Assembly: GCF_021347895.1 (NCBI RefSeq)
Contig: NC_067126.1
Location: 33,058,482 to 33,122,481, forward strand
DNA: 64,000 nt
Direction of reading: 5' to 3'
Source: Acanthochromis polyacanthus
Lineage: Eukaryota; Chordata; Actinopteri; Pomacentridae
Shown here: positions 50,841 to 64,000 of the stretch, piece after piece
Layout of the letters: each line of letters opens with the position of its first letter
Numbering within the stretch: position 1 is the stretch's first letter
The notes under the pieces: model-generated
What the model was told of the DNA's origin: nothing
Databases searched by the model: none
Seen by the model: the letters and a program-made list of their open reading frames with translations, nothing else
Position numbers and translations under genes: made by a program

Positions 50841-51010
50841 ATTGAGGGGGGGGGTTTCAGAAAAAGCTGCCCGAATAAGTCATAAATGATGCAAGCAGTC
50901 CTCCACTTGTGCTGTGTCAGGTCGAGTCACAACTCTGTTCAACTCTGACTTTTGCTGGGGGACTATAAGCCCCGGTATATGCAAATAGGCTGCCCAATGG
51001 ACCAATGGCC
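50841..51010 (-). promoter_or_regulatory. pcdh8: Compact promoter-like region of pcdh8
   Basis: Reading toward the gene, two CCAAT boxes in inverted orientation (plus-strand CCAAT at 51002-51006 and 50994-50998) are followed by an exact POU octamer ATTTGCAT on the minus strand (50979-50986). Weak TATA-like AT runs follow (about 50963-50978), roughly 125-140 bases before the ATG. The order and spacing suggest a core promoter, but the transcription start is not shown by sequence. Confidence 0.5.
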
Positions 51011-52457
51011 TGCCAGTGGCGCACCAAAAGGAAAACGTTTGGCACTGTAGCAGGGCTGCTGTTCTTCCTTTCGCAAATGGCTCATTAGATAAACTGATTG
51101 TGGAGCTTTAATCAGGCTGATAACGGTGTTACTTAAATAAATCTGCACACGGCAATTAATTAACGAACTGAATCGCTTGGATGACCGTATATAATAGGAC
51201 TACATGGCACCAGAGGTAGTCTACCTGTTGAGAACTCTGAGAGGATTGATTTGAGTTAATGAGCCAACTAGAGGACAGGAAGTTTGAGGACAGAAAATGC
51301 AAGGGGGGAAAGAAAAGACACAAGGGCTTATGACATCAGAAACTATCATGATTTGCACTTCAAATGTAGCTGCTGTGCTGAAGTTTTTACAAATATGTAA
51401 GACATAAAAAGTAGTACTGGAAGTCAAAATACTCTTTACACCAGTGCAAGAAGAGAATCAGTAAAATAGACCTAAAATATGAAAAAATAAAAGCATAAAT
51501 AGTGCTGCTGCGAGAGTATGTTAGTATAAACATTCTGTTATTGGGGTATTAATTTTAATATTTTCATGCATGAGCAGCATTTTAATGCTGTCGAGATGGC
51601 GCTACTTTGAATAATTCTTATATCTGCTGGGTGTTTTAATAATGCATTCATATGTACATGCCCCTAAGATTATCCAGTGTTTTTGCATGTCTTAATCTGT
51701 TAAGTATAGCTGTCAGATAACTGTAATGCAGTTTTTAAAAAATGCAATATTTCCTTCTAAATCTTGTAAAGCAAGAAATATAGCTTAGACGATATAAAAT
51801 GGAAACGCATGCAAGCAGCTAAACACTATACAGAGTTAATGTACCACTCTGTAAATGCAGAAGAAAGTGCAGAGGAAACTGGAGAAAATATCTAATAAAG
51901 GAGGAGCCCAGGTTTAATGACATTCATTGTTATTCATATTCACCTACCTTATGTATTAAAATCAGATTGTGCTCATATTCTGACATTTAGGCTCAATAAA
52001 ACTCCATTTATATTTGCTTTAATACTCTTTCCCCTCCTCCAAATCATATTTATTCATGTAAACATCACCCATAAATAATCTGCATTGGGAAAAGTATAAA
52101 TCTCTCCCCCTTTTTTTCTTCTTTTTCCTGTGGAGCAGCTGTACACACTGTCTCGTTTGTTCAAACAGTGGAGGAGGAATTTCAATGTAATGCGGTTAGG
52201 AAAACCCACCAAGCCAGACAAGTGTCATTTGATTAGTGTTGTGTTTTGGACACCCACAATGTTAATTGCACATAGAATATCACTGGAGCTCGGTGTTAGA
52301 GAGGAATCTGACAGCGTAATCAGGACCATCTGTATTGTAATAAACATTCAATTTCACTTAATTTACCCTTTTCAACAATAGTTCTAAAACAGGAGCCTTG
52401 GAAGTCAAACGAATAAAGGAGTCAGAAACAGACTGCATTGATTCCCCACTCCCACCT

Positions 52458-52574
<117 letters not shown>

Positions 52575-55500
52575 CTCTCACAGTGATAACAAAGAGCTTG
52601 AGTTGAGCAGACCTTTGTCAACCATATGGGTGATTAGCTAGTGCTGATTAAAAGGTGTCTATGGCCCTTCAAAAGGCTCTTGACACCTCACAAAAGTTTG
52701 GGTTAAATCTGTCTGAGCCCCCAAGAGGGCACATACAGGAAGGTGTAAAAAGCACACAGTGAAGACCCACTGAGACCAGAGATGGTTGTCAGTGAGAGGT
52801 GATAAGGAGCTCTGTGCTGCCATATTTAAAGTGTTATACAAGCCCAATTTTGCTTAAATGCTAAATGTGAGAATTGATTTTTCCCTTTCAAATAATGGTG
52901 CCTGCTGTTCTTGGCAAGAATACCAGGCAGCAATAACAAAAAAACAAAACAATAACACAATGCTCAAACACTTTGTAGCATAGTAAGCCAATTTATAATG
53001 TGTGCTATTGAAAGCCGCAGTATTTCCATATTGAACTTGGAACGTGCCTCAGTCAGATCACATTACAGCAGAAGTGGATGCTTAGAGTTTGTTCTCAAAT
53101 CCACAAAGCGCCAAGTCAACAAGTGGTTTCCCTATATGCTGAAGCCTGTATTCTGCCACAAATCATTATATCAAGTGGTATTTTGGGCTGCACGCCAAGA
53201 CAGGCCAATGCAAAACCTAACCTACACCGTTAATCTTGGGAGTGCGAAGACATTGCATCATGACTTGCGCTGCTCAGCACTCAGCGAGATATTTTCTGAC
53301 ATGAAGTTGCATCTAAATTCTTTCTTTTTTTTATTTATTTGCATGTCTTCTGTATCTCTATTTTCATCCTTTCTATTTAAAAAAACCCAAGATCATTCCT
53401 AACATATGAACACTGAGCCAGTGGAGGATCAAACATAAGATACTTTTCTGCCATTACCAGACACACAAAGCCTTCTGCACAATAGCCCCATGCTGGCTGG
53501 GTGTTGAAATCCAGGATTTTATGGCTATGAGGAGTCAGAAGGTAATACAGAATTATTAGCCAAATTAGTTGTTTGCCACTAAGAGGATTAAGCTTTAATC
53601 TTATCAAATGTCTCACACACTTACCACTCTGGGTTGCAGCCGTTTCAAGGTAACAACTGAGCAGCTGTTGATGAAATATTTTAGTCTAACACAGACGTAA
53701 TGATTAAAAGAGCAGCTGCACAGGTAGAAATGATCTGTTCTTTTGTGATGTCCTTTAAATATCTCAAGTGCTGCTGAGCTAAGTGCCTCGCTTTAAAAAC
53801 TTCACCTATGGGTGTCCAAAGTGTTTTTCTAACCGATGCATCACAAGAGGTCAACAGGGGTCGCGCCACAAACAAAGCCAGGCTAACACGGGAGTGATAC
53901 TTGTTTGTCACTTAAGTCAGGTGATTAATGCAGATCACGGCATGATTAAGACATGTGTGGTGACAGTAAGAGCATTACCGTAGATTAATGGGTTCGGCCA
54001 TCTGTTCTCTCGCTGAGGTGATTTTAATTAACGGTAAGAATATTGTTAATCTTGCCTTGGCAGTCAGCATCACAGTAATCACAAAGACGGTCAGAAATCA
54101 GTCCGATGTCGGCCAGCCTTTTGACATTGTTTGAAGACTATTTGTGTGTCCTCTTCCTCACGCGCCACCAGGTAGGGAGGCAGGAAAGGCATTTGGTGAC
54201 ACTGGGAGCAGTAATCCTGGCATATGCCATTGGGAACAAATGTCTCAAAAGCCCACCTTTTGGAAAGCAGCCATCATGTCACCCACTGCTAGAAAATTCA
54301 GTCGTTTTTTCTTAGTTTCTAGGTTCAGAGCCCTCAGTATAATCCTTGGAGATATAGCAAAATATTTAAAAAAAAAGGTTTTATGAGAAAGCTGGTTTGA
54401 TATCTTTATTGTTTGTGCTTTTTTACAGTCTAATTTTGTCACTCAGGGTTTTTACATTGACAGTGTCAGTAAACAGCTATGGTGATCCACAGCGAACTGG
54501 GAGTTTTATGTCGGAGTTTTGCTTCGACTGGATTTATCCCGTCGTACAACTATACACATCAGCTTGCAAAATTAAGACAAAAACATGCACAGAATAGTTC
54601 CACCAAAAACACAGGTATGCACTATACATAATCAAGCAACATAATGGACACTTATGCATGAAATACACATAATCTATTATGCATAAAACCAAAACATGAA
54701 AGAGAATAACAAAAACTAATCATCTTTGTTTCCTTTGTTGCTCTGGCTCAAATTCATGGCAACAACAGAGACTCTGTTGTATTTTACACCACTGAATTAA
54801 ATGACAGTTATGTCATGCTAATTTCGGAGCCACCAGGTGTTTCATATTGTCACAGGGACTGCATGTACTCTGGTTTAGTTCAGTCTATTTACATTTATAG
54901 AAACTTTTAACACTCATTATTAAAGTTCTGTGTGGAATGTGAAAACTATCATCCCTTGCTTTTGCTGAAACCTATTCTGAGGGAAGCAGCTCAATGAATT
55001 TAGACCTAAATTTGACTATTGTAGCTCGCTGTTCCCGGGTATGTTTAACCACCTGTAAATATTCTAGCACCTAGTTGTTTAAACATTTACCCTGCTGCTT
55101 AATACCTCGATGGGATCATTGATTTGTATTCATGACACAGCGCTTTTAAATTTAGATAGGCACAGGCTTTTTCGCTACGGCTGGAATCTCATCCAGTCAT
55201 TTTCAGGCCAGCTCCCTTATCAGTTTCCTCATCTCACTTTAACCTTAGGTGCTCTAATAAACTGGGGGTATACATGTCAGTACCCTGGCCGTGAGGGTCA
55301 TGTGGGAGGTTTAATCTCGGCCATTTGGGCTGTCTGAAAGGCAGATAAAACAAGATTATCCTGTGCTTGGTGCTGGCCCTCGGTGAGACGAGAGGGTGGA
55401 AGCATGCGAGCAGCAGCTGTGGAGGTGCCAAATACTCAGACTGGTTAGTGGTCTCTGTTGCTTTTGGCACCTCCTGCAGCGTCAGAGGCACAGATAAACC

Positions 55501-56504
55501 CCCCCAACCACAGCCTATCCTCACAGCTCTCTGGCTGATTACAACTGGCCAAATGTTTAACATACTGTCCCTAATCACACTTAACATTCTGTGACAATAT
55601 GCTCCTAAATAGCTTTCAGGGCCATATAGATCACATAGGTACTTGTAGCCTTGATGCTATTAGGTCTAAGGTAATTGTGTTTTCCTTCTGTTGGTTGCTG
55701 TTTTTTCCTCTCTGCAGCCTAGTGACTAATGCATTCACATCATTTCAGGAGGGATGAAATCTCTTTTGCACAGCTGCTGAATTTAGGACATGTGAGGGGC
55801 AAAACTTAAAAGATGTATTTGTAAAACAAGATCAATTATGGAAATAAATGCATAACATAAGAAAATCAGGAAAATGCCTTACTATTTTATGATAATTAAT
55901 TAGTCTATTAGGGCAAAGCATGAATAATAAAGGCATTCCCTGTAATTAGATCTCGGTGGACTCTACATGTTTTAAACAAATCCAGAACATTAATATGGAT
56001 GCCGTGTAAACATGTTTCCAGGATTTCTTCATGTTGGCCACAAAAGGCTGAGTCTATTAAGAAATTTGGAAAGACAGATTTTGTTGTTTAACTCTCCTAA
56101 AAGCCGAGGCAGATCAAAGAGGCATTAGTATTCAGAGACAAATCATGTTTGGCTGAGGTTCCTCTACCCCCACTCAACTCCAGCCATTCCCTACTGTGTA
56201 ACTAATGCTCGCTGCCTGAAAACGATTGGAACAACAGTTGCTAGCTGCACTTCATATGCATAAGTATTCCTGAATAAGCTTTGGCCATATGTACAAACAG
56301 GTATGCCACTGTCGCAGACAAGAATATTTGTCATCATAATTTAAGCGCCGGGTGAAAAATACAATATCTTATCTCAACACCGTCGAGAAATACATGTTCA
56401 AAGAATCATAATGACAAACAAAGCAAAGCAGGTTTTGGAATTGAGGCCAGTCGTTTCAAAATGGGGAGTCACCCTAAAGGTTTGGATTAAAACCAGGGAT
56501 GAGA

Positions 56505-56518
56505 GTGCCATCTACAGG
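56505..56518 (-). promoter_or_regulatory. CTCF-like motif
   Basis: On the minus strand CCTGTAGATGGCAC fits 13 of 14 positions of the CTCF core CCASYAGRKGGCRS. Occupancy cannot be judged from sequence. Confidence 0.35.
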
Positions 56519-59500
56519 TTGAAACTTTGCCATGTTGACAAAGGTGACTTGCAGGCAGCAGCACATCCCTGAAAACAATTCACATTTCACGCAGATGCAG
56601 ATCATTAGCTGTCACTAATAAATGACAAATCAATAGCTTCAACCACCTGTTTGAGAGGGGACGTGTAGTCCTGGCAGGGAATGTAACGGGGGAAATTAGA
56701 GCAGAGACAAGAAGGCCTGAAAACGGTGAAGCAAACAACCGGATTCTTCTTGAAATCAGCTTCCCCTCCTCATAGTGTGAAGTGAGGCCCTGCTGGATGC
56801 TTTATACAGGCTCCACTATGGGTTTCAATCCAATTATGATGACTACTTCACATTTCATGCCTCATATTGAATTTCACCGCCGTAAGCTACATGGAGGGAG
56901 GGCCCAAAAGATCAAGCAGGCCTGCACATTAACCTCCAGTGATATTCGGCGTGTGATGATCGCAGGCCCCGTATTTGATGTGACACATCCCCTATCAAAC
57001 TTTCACTTTGATTTTCATTTTCCACGTCACCGCAAAACTGGCCATTGTGGATGCTGCCCGTGCTGAAAATCTCCTTGTTTCAGTGCATCTGGAGCAAGGG
57101 ATGGACACATTTGCCATCCTTATTTCCATGGCTTGTTGGCTGTTACTATATCAGGTGAGGTAAATAGGAATTTACTCGGTAGTCCTGGCTGTGAATAAAT
57201 TTGATTCTCTGTTTGGACGGTTATGTTCTTCAAAGCAGGGAGATTAAGTACAGGCTTCTTGCTTGTGTGTTTGTACATGAGTGCATTTATATGTGTCTCC
57301 ATGTGTGAGTATGAGTGTTGAGAGCGTGTGTGTGTGTGTCAATGCTAATTTGTGCCTTTTCAAGGACCAGGTCCCTCTCCTCCCTCCTTGAGATATTTCA
57401 CATCTCCATATTGCCATCCTAGAATGTCAGCTCCTTGAAGCAATTTCCTCTCAGCCGTTATCTGATGGGTGAGACCTGCTTCTCATTGGCAGGTGCAGAT
57501 GACACTTGGGCTGGGGCAGGAGCTGGCTGTTAAACGTAGGACTGGCTCCTTACCAGGCTCCAGCCTGCCTGGTCCTGACAGCCCCCACAGGGCCGTCCAC
57601 TGGGGCGGACTGTTGGGCCAACTGGCCACTGAGGGGTGTAATCACTCCCTCTGACATATTTGGCACAAGCTATCCGTTTCCCACCACAAACAGAAAGCAC
57701 TGAAAGAGCGGAGTCTTGCTTAATCCTGTTAGGCCAGGAGATGGCCAACATTGAGGTGGGAGATGCACACTTGAAACCCCTCAACCCTGTAAATGGTTCA
57801 TATCATATAAGAGGCTGGAGAAAAGGAAGTGAGGAAGGGGAAAAAAAAGTCCTGGCAATTCATGATAAACCTTATGAAATCCACTCCTCTTGGACAGCAG
57901 AGTATGAATTTCACCTCTGGAGATTAATAAAAGCTTATTTGATCTCATCTTAATGGTCATGGGTTACAGTGTATTCGGTATTATTTTGTTCTCAGCATTG
58001 GACAAAATATTGACTGAGGTGATTTTTTGTTCACCCGGAGAACAAATAACAAGAAATGCAATATTATATGAAATACGATACAAAAACATGACAAAACAAG
58101 ACTACTATAAGTAGTATATAGCCTGTTATATGGGCTGTGCTGTCTTAAAGGTACACATTCATGGACCAACAAGTCGTTCAAACACGTGGCAGTGGTTAGA
58201 GATGCTCCCTTTTTTTTTTTTTAGCCTTTTCTCATAAGAGTTTACAATTAGGAATGCAAAATCGTAACAAAGGCACTAAAGAGGACGCCTGCAGTGTATA
58301 ATGTGTGTATGTGCGCAAGAGCATGAGTGGAGCACAGAGATAGATTAATGTTGAGGGGCATCAGCTTAGAGGATGTTTTGTTTCCCCACTGTGTGCCGAG
58401 TGCAGAGGGGAGTTAAGGGATTCCAATCTGGTCGTCGAGTCCTGCGGTGCGAAGAATGTTTGGAGTATGCTTGGCGATAGCGGACTCCATTACAGGCTGA
58501 GTCTCAGGGTAGCCTGCCATTGTGCTGGCAAGCGAGGAGGGTTAATCAGATCCCAGCTCCATTATGAATGCTTGCTATTTCTAAAGGCTCTATGAATAGA
58601 AAACTGTGAAGCTCTCGTAAAAATGAATCTGGGCTCTGTGCTTTACAGAACAAGGCTGATAAAGAATAGTGTTGGTCTACATTTGAAGTGATTCCCATCC
58701 TCCAGAGCAAAACCAAATGAGTGTTTTTATGCAGGCCTAGTTATAATTATCTGAGATTAAGAAATTCTCTCGCAGCTCCACAGCTATGTTGCCCATGTCT
58801 GCTTTGTTTGCTTGTAAAGGGCAGATTAGCTTAATTGATTTTTAAGTATTAAATTAATTCACATTGTGAGTCAATGACATCTGCTTGCACAAATTGGCTA
58901 GTATGTTATCAGTCGCTCCTCATTAAAGGCAGGACACATTGCTAAACATCTTTTAGGCACTCTTTTGTTTTAGCTAATGACTGTAATGTTTTTTTCTTCA
59001 TTTTTTTTTCAAGAGTTATCTTCTGCCACATTTCCTTTTTGATGCCTTAAGTAGCTCATTAAATGCTTTGGTTAGGACTGTTGATTAGACGGTTGGTGAC
59101 AGAGTGAACCCGAGCAGGGATTCGTGTTTCTTATTTTTAACCCCTTCAAACACACACAGCTTAGTAGGGGGTTTGGGTTGCAGACAGGTTCCAGGATGCT
59201 GAAAAGCACCAGTTGGGTTTTCTCGACTTGTTGTGAGCCCAACTCCAAGAAAATATCAGATAAGGGAGGCACGTATTCGATAACACCAGCGGCATGCCTC
59301 CACTCACACTCAGCTGAAAATCTTCTAGATTAGGAGCTGCTGAATAGCACTGCTTGTCTGATGACCTGCAGATTTGTGACAGTGTAGCTGATGTCCTGTT
59401 TGCTAAACAGTTTGGGGTGCGAACCGTAGCTGACTGCCCTGGATATGACACAAGGGAAGGATGCCTCCTATGTCTAATGTTTTATTGCCTTTGCCACTTT

Positions 59501-60228
59501 ATGGATATGTTTCCATCCATTCTTTGTTCTGCACTGTTGTCTTTTTTAAAAAATCTGTCTGGTTAAAGCGCCTTAACAAGCAATCTGAAATAGTGCACTA
59601 TGAATAAAAGGGCATTATGAAGGCCACAATTGCATAATGCGCTTTTGGGATTGAAAAATGTTGACCATGAATCACAATCCAGCTCATAATGTAACATGTT
59701 TGAGGAGAGCGCTGAGTGAAGACGACAACAAGACATGACTTTGGGGAATAATATAAACAGGAGATTCAAACAGTCAGTGCCATCAAGGCAACATGCACTA
59801 ACTGTGATTTAGAGAGCAATCAGCGCACAGCCTAATAGGACAGTTCACATTTCCACAATTGCAGAAAATCTAATTTCTTCGTGAAGGCACAGAAGCTAAA
59901 ATTCAACTAAGCTTCGCAGAACAACAGAGCACTTATATGGAGGAAATTGTGTTACAGGCTAGACAGTCCTATTCTCAGCAAAGAGGTATTTAAGTACTGA
60001 AGATGAAGTGAGATGGAAAATCTCATTTCCATAACAGAACAGGAAAAACAGTCTAGCAGAAGGTTGTTGTTTTTTTTTCTGTTGAATTGTCAGAGCAATC
60101 ATGGTCGAGCCACAGCCAGGGCAGCAGACTAAAAGGAGTGGGGGGGTTGGTCGGGTTGGGTGGGGTGGTGGGGTTGAGCCCTCTTTCCCAAAACACATAC
60201 AAATGAACTTGAACAATCTCATGCCTGC

Positions 60229-60257
60229 ACACACACACACACACACTCACACACAAT
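60229..60257. repeat. (CA)n microsatellite
   Basis: An imperfect CACACA run with one TC interruption. A CT-rich stretch and further short CA runs follow to about 60300. Confidence 0.8.
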
Positions 60258-62169
60258 CTCTCTCTGTGTCTGCTTCACACATGCACACCACACACACACA
60301 GTAGTAGATCCACATAGATGCAGGGATGCCACAACATTGCTAGTCTCAGAAGGAGCAGACAGGTGAGCCACATTATGGCCAACAGAGGCTTTGTGTGTAT
60401 GCTGTTGAACGTGCCGTGTGGTGTTGGAGAGAGAAATTTAGACTGATTAAAAATCAGGAAAAATCCAACAAACGTTAGATGGAATCTCCTGCCTAGGGGC
60501 TAATTAGGTTATGTTGAATCATGAGCCAAAACACACTGTTTAACAAATCTGGAAATGTAGGTGTATTCAATGATTTATTTGCTGAAAATCTGATTTAAAC
60601 GGTCGGACTGTTTACATTTCAAATGCAAGAACCGCCGCTTGGATTATAGAGAGAAATAGCTGCATCGTATTTTTCCTCCAATTTGTCTGAAATTGCAGGA
60701 GGTAGGATAATCTTAATGCAACACTCCAGCTTTGGCTGAGTTATAGCACAGTATGGGGTGAAGTGAAAGGTATGGACTAAAAGCACAGAGGTCAGTAAAT
60801 CTACACTCTCATGCTAAAACCCAGGTAACAGTGAGTGCATTTTCTGTGTGTGTGTGTATGTGTGCTTCAGGACAGGAAATGACTAATTGTTAGCTTTGCC
60901 ATTGTGAGTTATGCAATAGAACAACAAGAGGAGCCTGCAGGAGCAAAATTGAAATGACCCCTCCTCACCAACACATAAATATTAATTCAAGCCCAAAGAA
61001 TAGGTTTATCGCTGAAATGTTTTGTCCTTGACCATAAGGCTGAGCCCTCAAGATATTAGTTCAAGGGGAGAGGACAATAATCAGAGCACAAGCTAATTCT
61101 GTTCACCTTATTAAGGGGAACCTTCTCCTCAATCTATCGTTCATAAACTTAGTTTTTATGCCACCTGCTATCAGCACAGGCAGCTAGCCCACATGAATAT
61201 ATTCAACATCACACAGAGACAGTGCACAGAGGGAGATCTGTTTTATGTTGTGAGTACAGGCAGAATTCTACTTTATTAATTTAAACCACCATCTACAGTC
61301 TGGAGCTTTCAGTATACTACTCACTGTGACTTGTCAATTCCTCCCTTTTGTCCTCATGTTAACAGAGCAATGGTGCCCAGTAGGCTGATTGGCCATGACA
61401 TGGCAATCAATTGCACAGACAAAGGCTATCGACTTCCATACATAATGCATTCAAATTCTCTTTCAATTATCCAGTGTTTTAGACTTGAACTGGAAGGCGT
61501 GTATTGTAGAATTTATAGTATTCATTTATTCGGGGTTTTGCTGCTGATTCTGTGTAGATGTTACTCCAACGACACCAGCCAGAGCTACAGAGAGATGGGT
61601 TAACAGCAACATGCATGAAGGAGTAAACGCATAACGTATATTTTAGAGCACCATTAAGTCTCCGGTGCTCTGGAGAACAGCTCGGGTTTATATCTCTGGA
61701 GGAGAATCTCATGTTTGCAGAGAGTGAATGCACTGACTGCCTCACTCTTTCCTGGGAGCTGGTGTTTGGGGTTAAAGCAGCGTGGCCAACAGGGCACAGA
61801 CTGAGCTTCACAAAGAGCCACGAGCGATCCAGCAGGTCAGCGAAGCACACCTGTGCCTAATTAACCTTTGTGCATGTGCGTCTGTACGCGTGAGTATATG
61901 TGTGAGGAGGCTCAGCACCAAACCAGGGGCATATGCCAGTACACGACGTAGCTATTACAAACTGGCACACAAAACATCATTTCGAATGAGTTTTTCATTC
62001 ATTTGTCAATTTTGAGACTTGAAATTGCAAAGAAAAATGTAAAAAAAAGACACATCTAGATGCTTATTTTGCTTTATCTATTTGTAGATATCTCGTGAAT
62101 TCCTCGGTTTCCAAATGAACAGATGGGGGTGACAAATTAAAGGAAAAAGCTGAATAAATGAGACGAGAA

Positions 62170-62380
62170 ACACAATGAATGCAAATGCTTCCACACAGGT
62201 GCACTGCATGGTACAATTAAGCAATTACAATCCAATCATGCTCTGTGGCATGTATGCATATACTGAGGGGGCTCTGTTGTGTCTGGTTTTGTATCATGAC
62301 GAAGAGAGGGAAAGGTGTAAATGACTTCGTAATGGGGTGCAGTGTTGGGGCTTGAATGGCAGGGGCTTCAAGTGACAACT
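62170..62380 (+). mobile_element. 5' part of a decayed Tc1-type element (same family as at 10055)
   Basis: The segment with CTTCCACACAGGTGCACTGC, CCAATCATGCTCTGTGGCAT and GGCAGGGGCTTCAAGTGAC matches 10055-10240. It covers the element's 5' end and the start of the transposase frame, which is broken. Similarity stops near 62378 and resumes near 63315. Confidence 0.7.
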
Positions 62381-63314
62381 GGGTCAATCCATCTCATATC
62401 ACTGGGGACTATCTCTGATTTGCTTGGGTTTTTTGTATCAGAAACTATGGATTTCTATTGGTTTATGGGACATTTTATATTGATAGATTAAGTATGTTCC
62501 GAGATATGTTTTTTTTTAAAATTACCAACATACTTTAAACGCCATTTTTTTTGCACATTGAAATTTTAGGATATGTTTGGATTGATCAGTTTATAAGGAG
62601 CTATTAAGGTAAAAGTCTCACTGTTTTGTCTCATTATGCCATCGATTCAGAATCTGTAATCAATGAAAATTTTTATCGCTGAGTCGACCTGCTATAAACA
62701 AGAAATGCATGTCGCAATAATACGATGCAATAATTTGGTTGAGCAGGTAGGACAAGTTGTACAACAAAAATATTGGTAGAACAAGCTTTATCCAGCAAAA
62801 AGAGGGCTCTGTAGTTTTGAAATGTTTGTTCAAATATAAGTGGCATTTTTTTCTTTTGTTAATACAGGCATATTTCATTTACCTGCCCTATTTGTAGGCT
62901 AGATAACTCTTACTTTACCTGCTACACTTACTAATGTTGCACTTTTCACCACCTGATTTCTGCATTATCATTTTTTTGGGTTAATGTCTGGTTAAATATT
63001 GTGAGCAAAGACTATTTGATCCACTTGTCAATGCTGCAGATTCTAAATCAATTGCACGACGAGAAATTTCCAGTGTTTTATCTTTAATAGCTCCTTTCAA
63101 TGCACGAAAAAAAAACACGCTGAAAGTGTGTGACGGCGCTTTTTTAAAAAAAAAACAAGTATTCAATATATCAAGGTAAAATTTCACAAATGTCTTTATT
63201 AATATCCATATTTCATGCTGTGAAAAAACTGAAAAAAACCCAGAAATGATCAAACAGAAACAGTCTGATGATTCAGATTTAGACATCTGCGACAGACATC
63301 AAGTAAATCAGGTC
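62381..63314. other. Unrelated segment inside the decayed Tc1 element
   Basis: About 0.9 kb of AT-rich DNA that splits the Tc1 remnant. Short inverted matches (CTGATTTGCTTG near 62413 and, reversed, CAAGTAAATCAG near 63299) occur close to its ends. It may be a later transposon insertion, but no coding capacity or clear target duplication is seen. Confidence 0.35.
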
Positions 63315-64000
63315 AGAAACTGTAGTGCGGCTGTAGAGGTTGACGATGGAGCTGCTCATCCTTCAGTGTGATGTGTGAGGGAAACAAAGGAGCAACTGTT
63401 CCTCAGGTGACTGAGAATGTCAGTGCAGGTTATCATCAGTCTTCAGCAAGAACAGTCTGTCGACAATTACACAGGGAGGGATATTATGGTGGAAGCTGCG
63501 GAGCATAAAGCTCTCATTACAAAGATGAATGCACATGTTGGAGTTCATTGATGCAAAAATCATGGGCGGCTGATCAAGACTGATGTGGAAACAAGTGACA
63601 CGGTCAGATGAGTTATCTTCCACCTTATTCTTGACAAGTCGGCGACTTACTGGTGTGGTTTGGGTCCCCTTGGATGGAAGGGTCACTACAAATCAATACA
63701 AAGTTGTTCTGAGTGATCACCTTATTCTATGATGAAACATTTCTGTTCTGATGGAAGCGTTCTCTTCCAGGAGGACAATGCCTCCATCCACAGGGCATGA
63801 AGGTTCACTGAATGCTTTGATGAGTGTGAAATTATGTGAGTCATATGCTATGGCCTTCAAAGTCACCATATTTCAATCCAATTGAACTCTTATTGGAGAT
63901 TTTTTTGGACTGATGTGTTACAGACCGCTGTCCACCAGCATCATGAAAACCAAATGAGGAAATATGTGTGGGAAAAATGCTCTTCCATTCCTCAAATAGA
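63315..64000 (+). mobile_element. 3' part of the decayed Tc1-type element, running off the window
   Basis: Decayed transposase sequence. It has a GCAACTGTTCCTCAGGTGAC stretch near 63392, then CATTACAAAGATGAATGCAC near 63514, then FQEDNASIHRA-like sequence near 63767 (compare [10 protein letters not shown] around the second catalytic Asp), then SPYFNPIELLL-like sequence near 63867 (compare [11 protein letters not shown]). Stops and frameshifts show that it is dead. The right end lies beyond base 64000. Confidence 0.7.

Noticed and set aside
52998..53402. 134-codon plus-strand frame upstream of pcdh8
   Set aside because: No recognisable domain, a Phe/Ser-rich end and no splice context. Not supported as a gene.
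60137..60176. G-rich run as a possible G-quadruplex
   Set aside because: It is G/T-rich with several GG and GGG runs, but I cannot show a regulatory context and such runs are common in simple-sequence regions.

Overview
The window looks like nuclear DNA from a ray-finned (teleost) fish. It is AT-rich, intron-bearing and gene-poor, with fish-type Tc1 elements, MITEs and long (CA)n tracts. It holds two protein-coding host genes, both on the minus strand and both non-clustered delta-2 protocadherins. pcdh8 (paraxial protocadherin/arcadlin) has four coding exons between 47430 and 50840. pcdh17 has four coding exons between 18317 and 30218. I derived all exon boundaries from splice signals, matching phases and recognisable homology to the vertebrate proteins. 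The spliced products are predicted at 967 aa (Pcdh8) and 1091 aa (Pcdh17).

Layout. 1-17.3 kb is non-coding and holds an intact-looking Tc1-type transposon (3506-5141, one transposase gene), a decayed Tc1 copy (about 10055-10800), a long-TIR MITE with a second decayed Tc1-type element nested in it (14175-14988), and a LINE-like 3' tail (about 16990-17083). 17.4-30.2 kb is pcdh17, including a 7.3 kb last intron with a MITE-like element. 30.2-47.4 kb is the spacer between the two genes, with a probable tRNA-derived SINE, a Penelope-like endonuclease fragment, MITE pieces and another dispersed fish repeat. 47.4-51.0 kb is pcdh8 and its compact promoter-like upstream region. 51-64 kb is non-coding, with a roughly 110-bp (AC)n tract and, at the right edge, another copy of the 10-kb Tc1 family split by about 0.9 kb of unrelated DNA.

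Both genes encode single-pass adhesion receptors. One large exon carries the signal peptide, six cadherin repeats, the membrane segment and the first part of the cytoplasmic tail. Three small exons carry the conserved DSG-GDSD motif and the rest of the tail. The head-to-tail arrangement suggests an old tandem pair. Each tail departs from the human protein: the conserved EIDKLLQD-type end is missing from Pcdh17 and the GHSDRCW block from Pcdh8, while WIRS-like motifs (WAVE-complex binding) can be read in both.

I found no RNA genes, CRISPR array, operon-like cluster or evidence of a wholly new system. The most informative features are the protocadherin pair with altered tails, the near-intact Tc1 element and the nested transposon stratigraphy. 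Family names for repeats come from memory of consensus sequences and were not searched.
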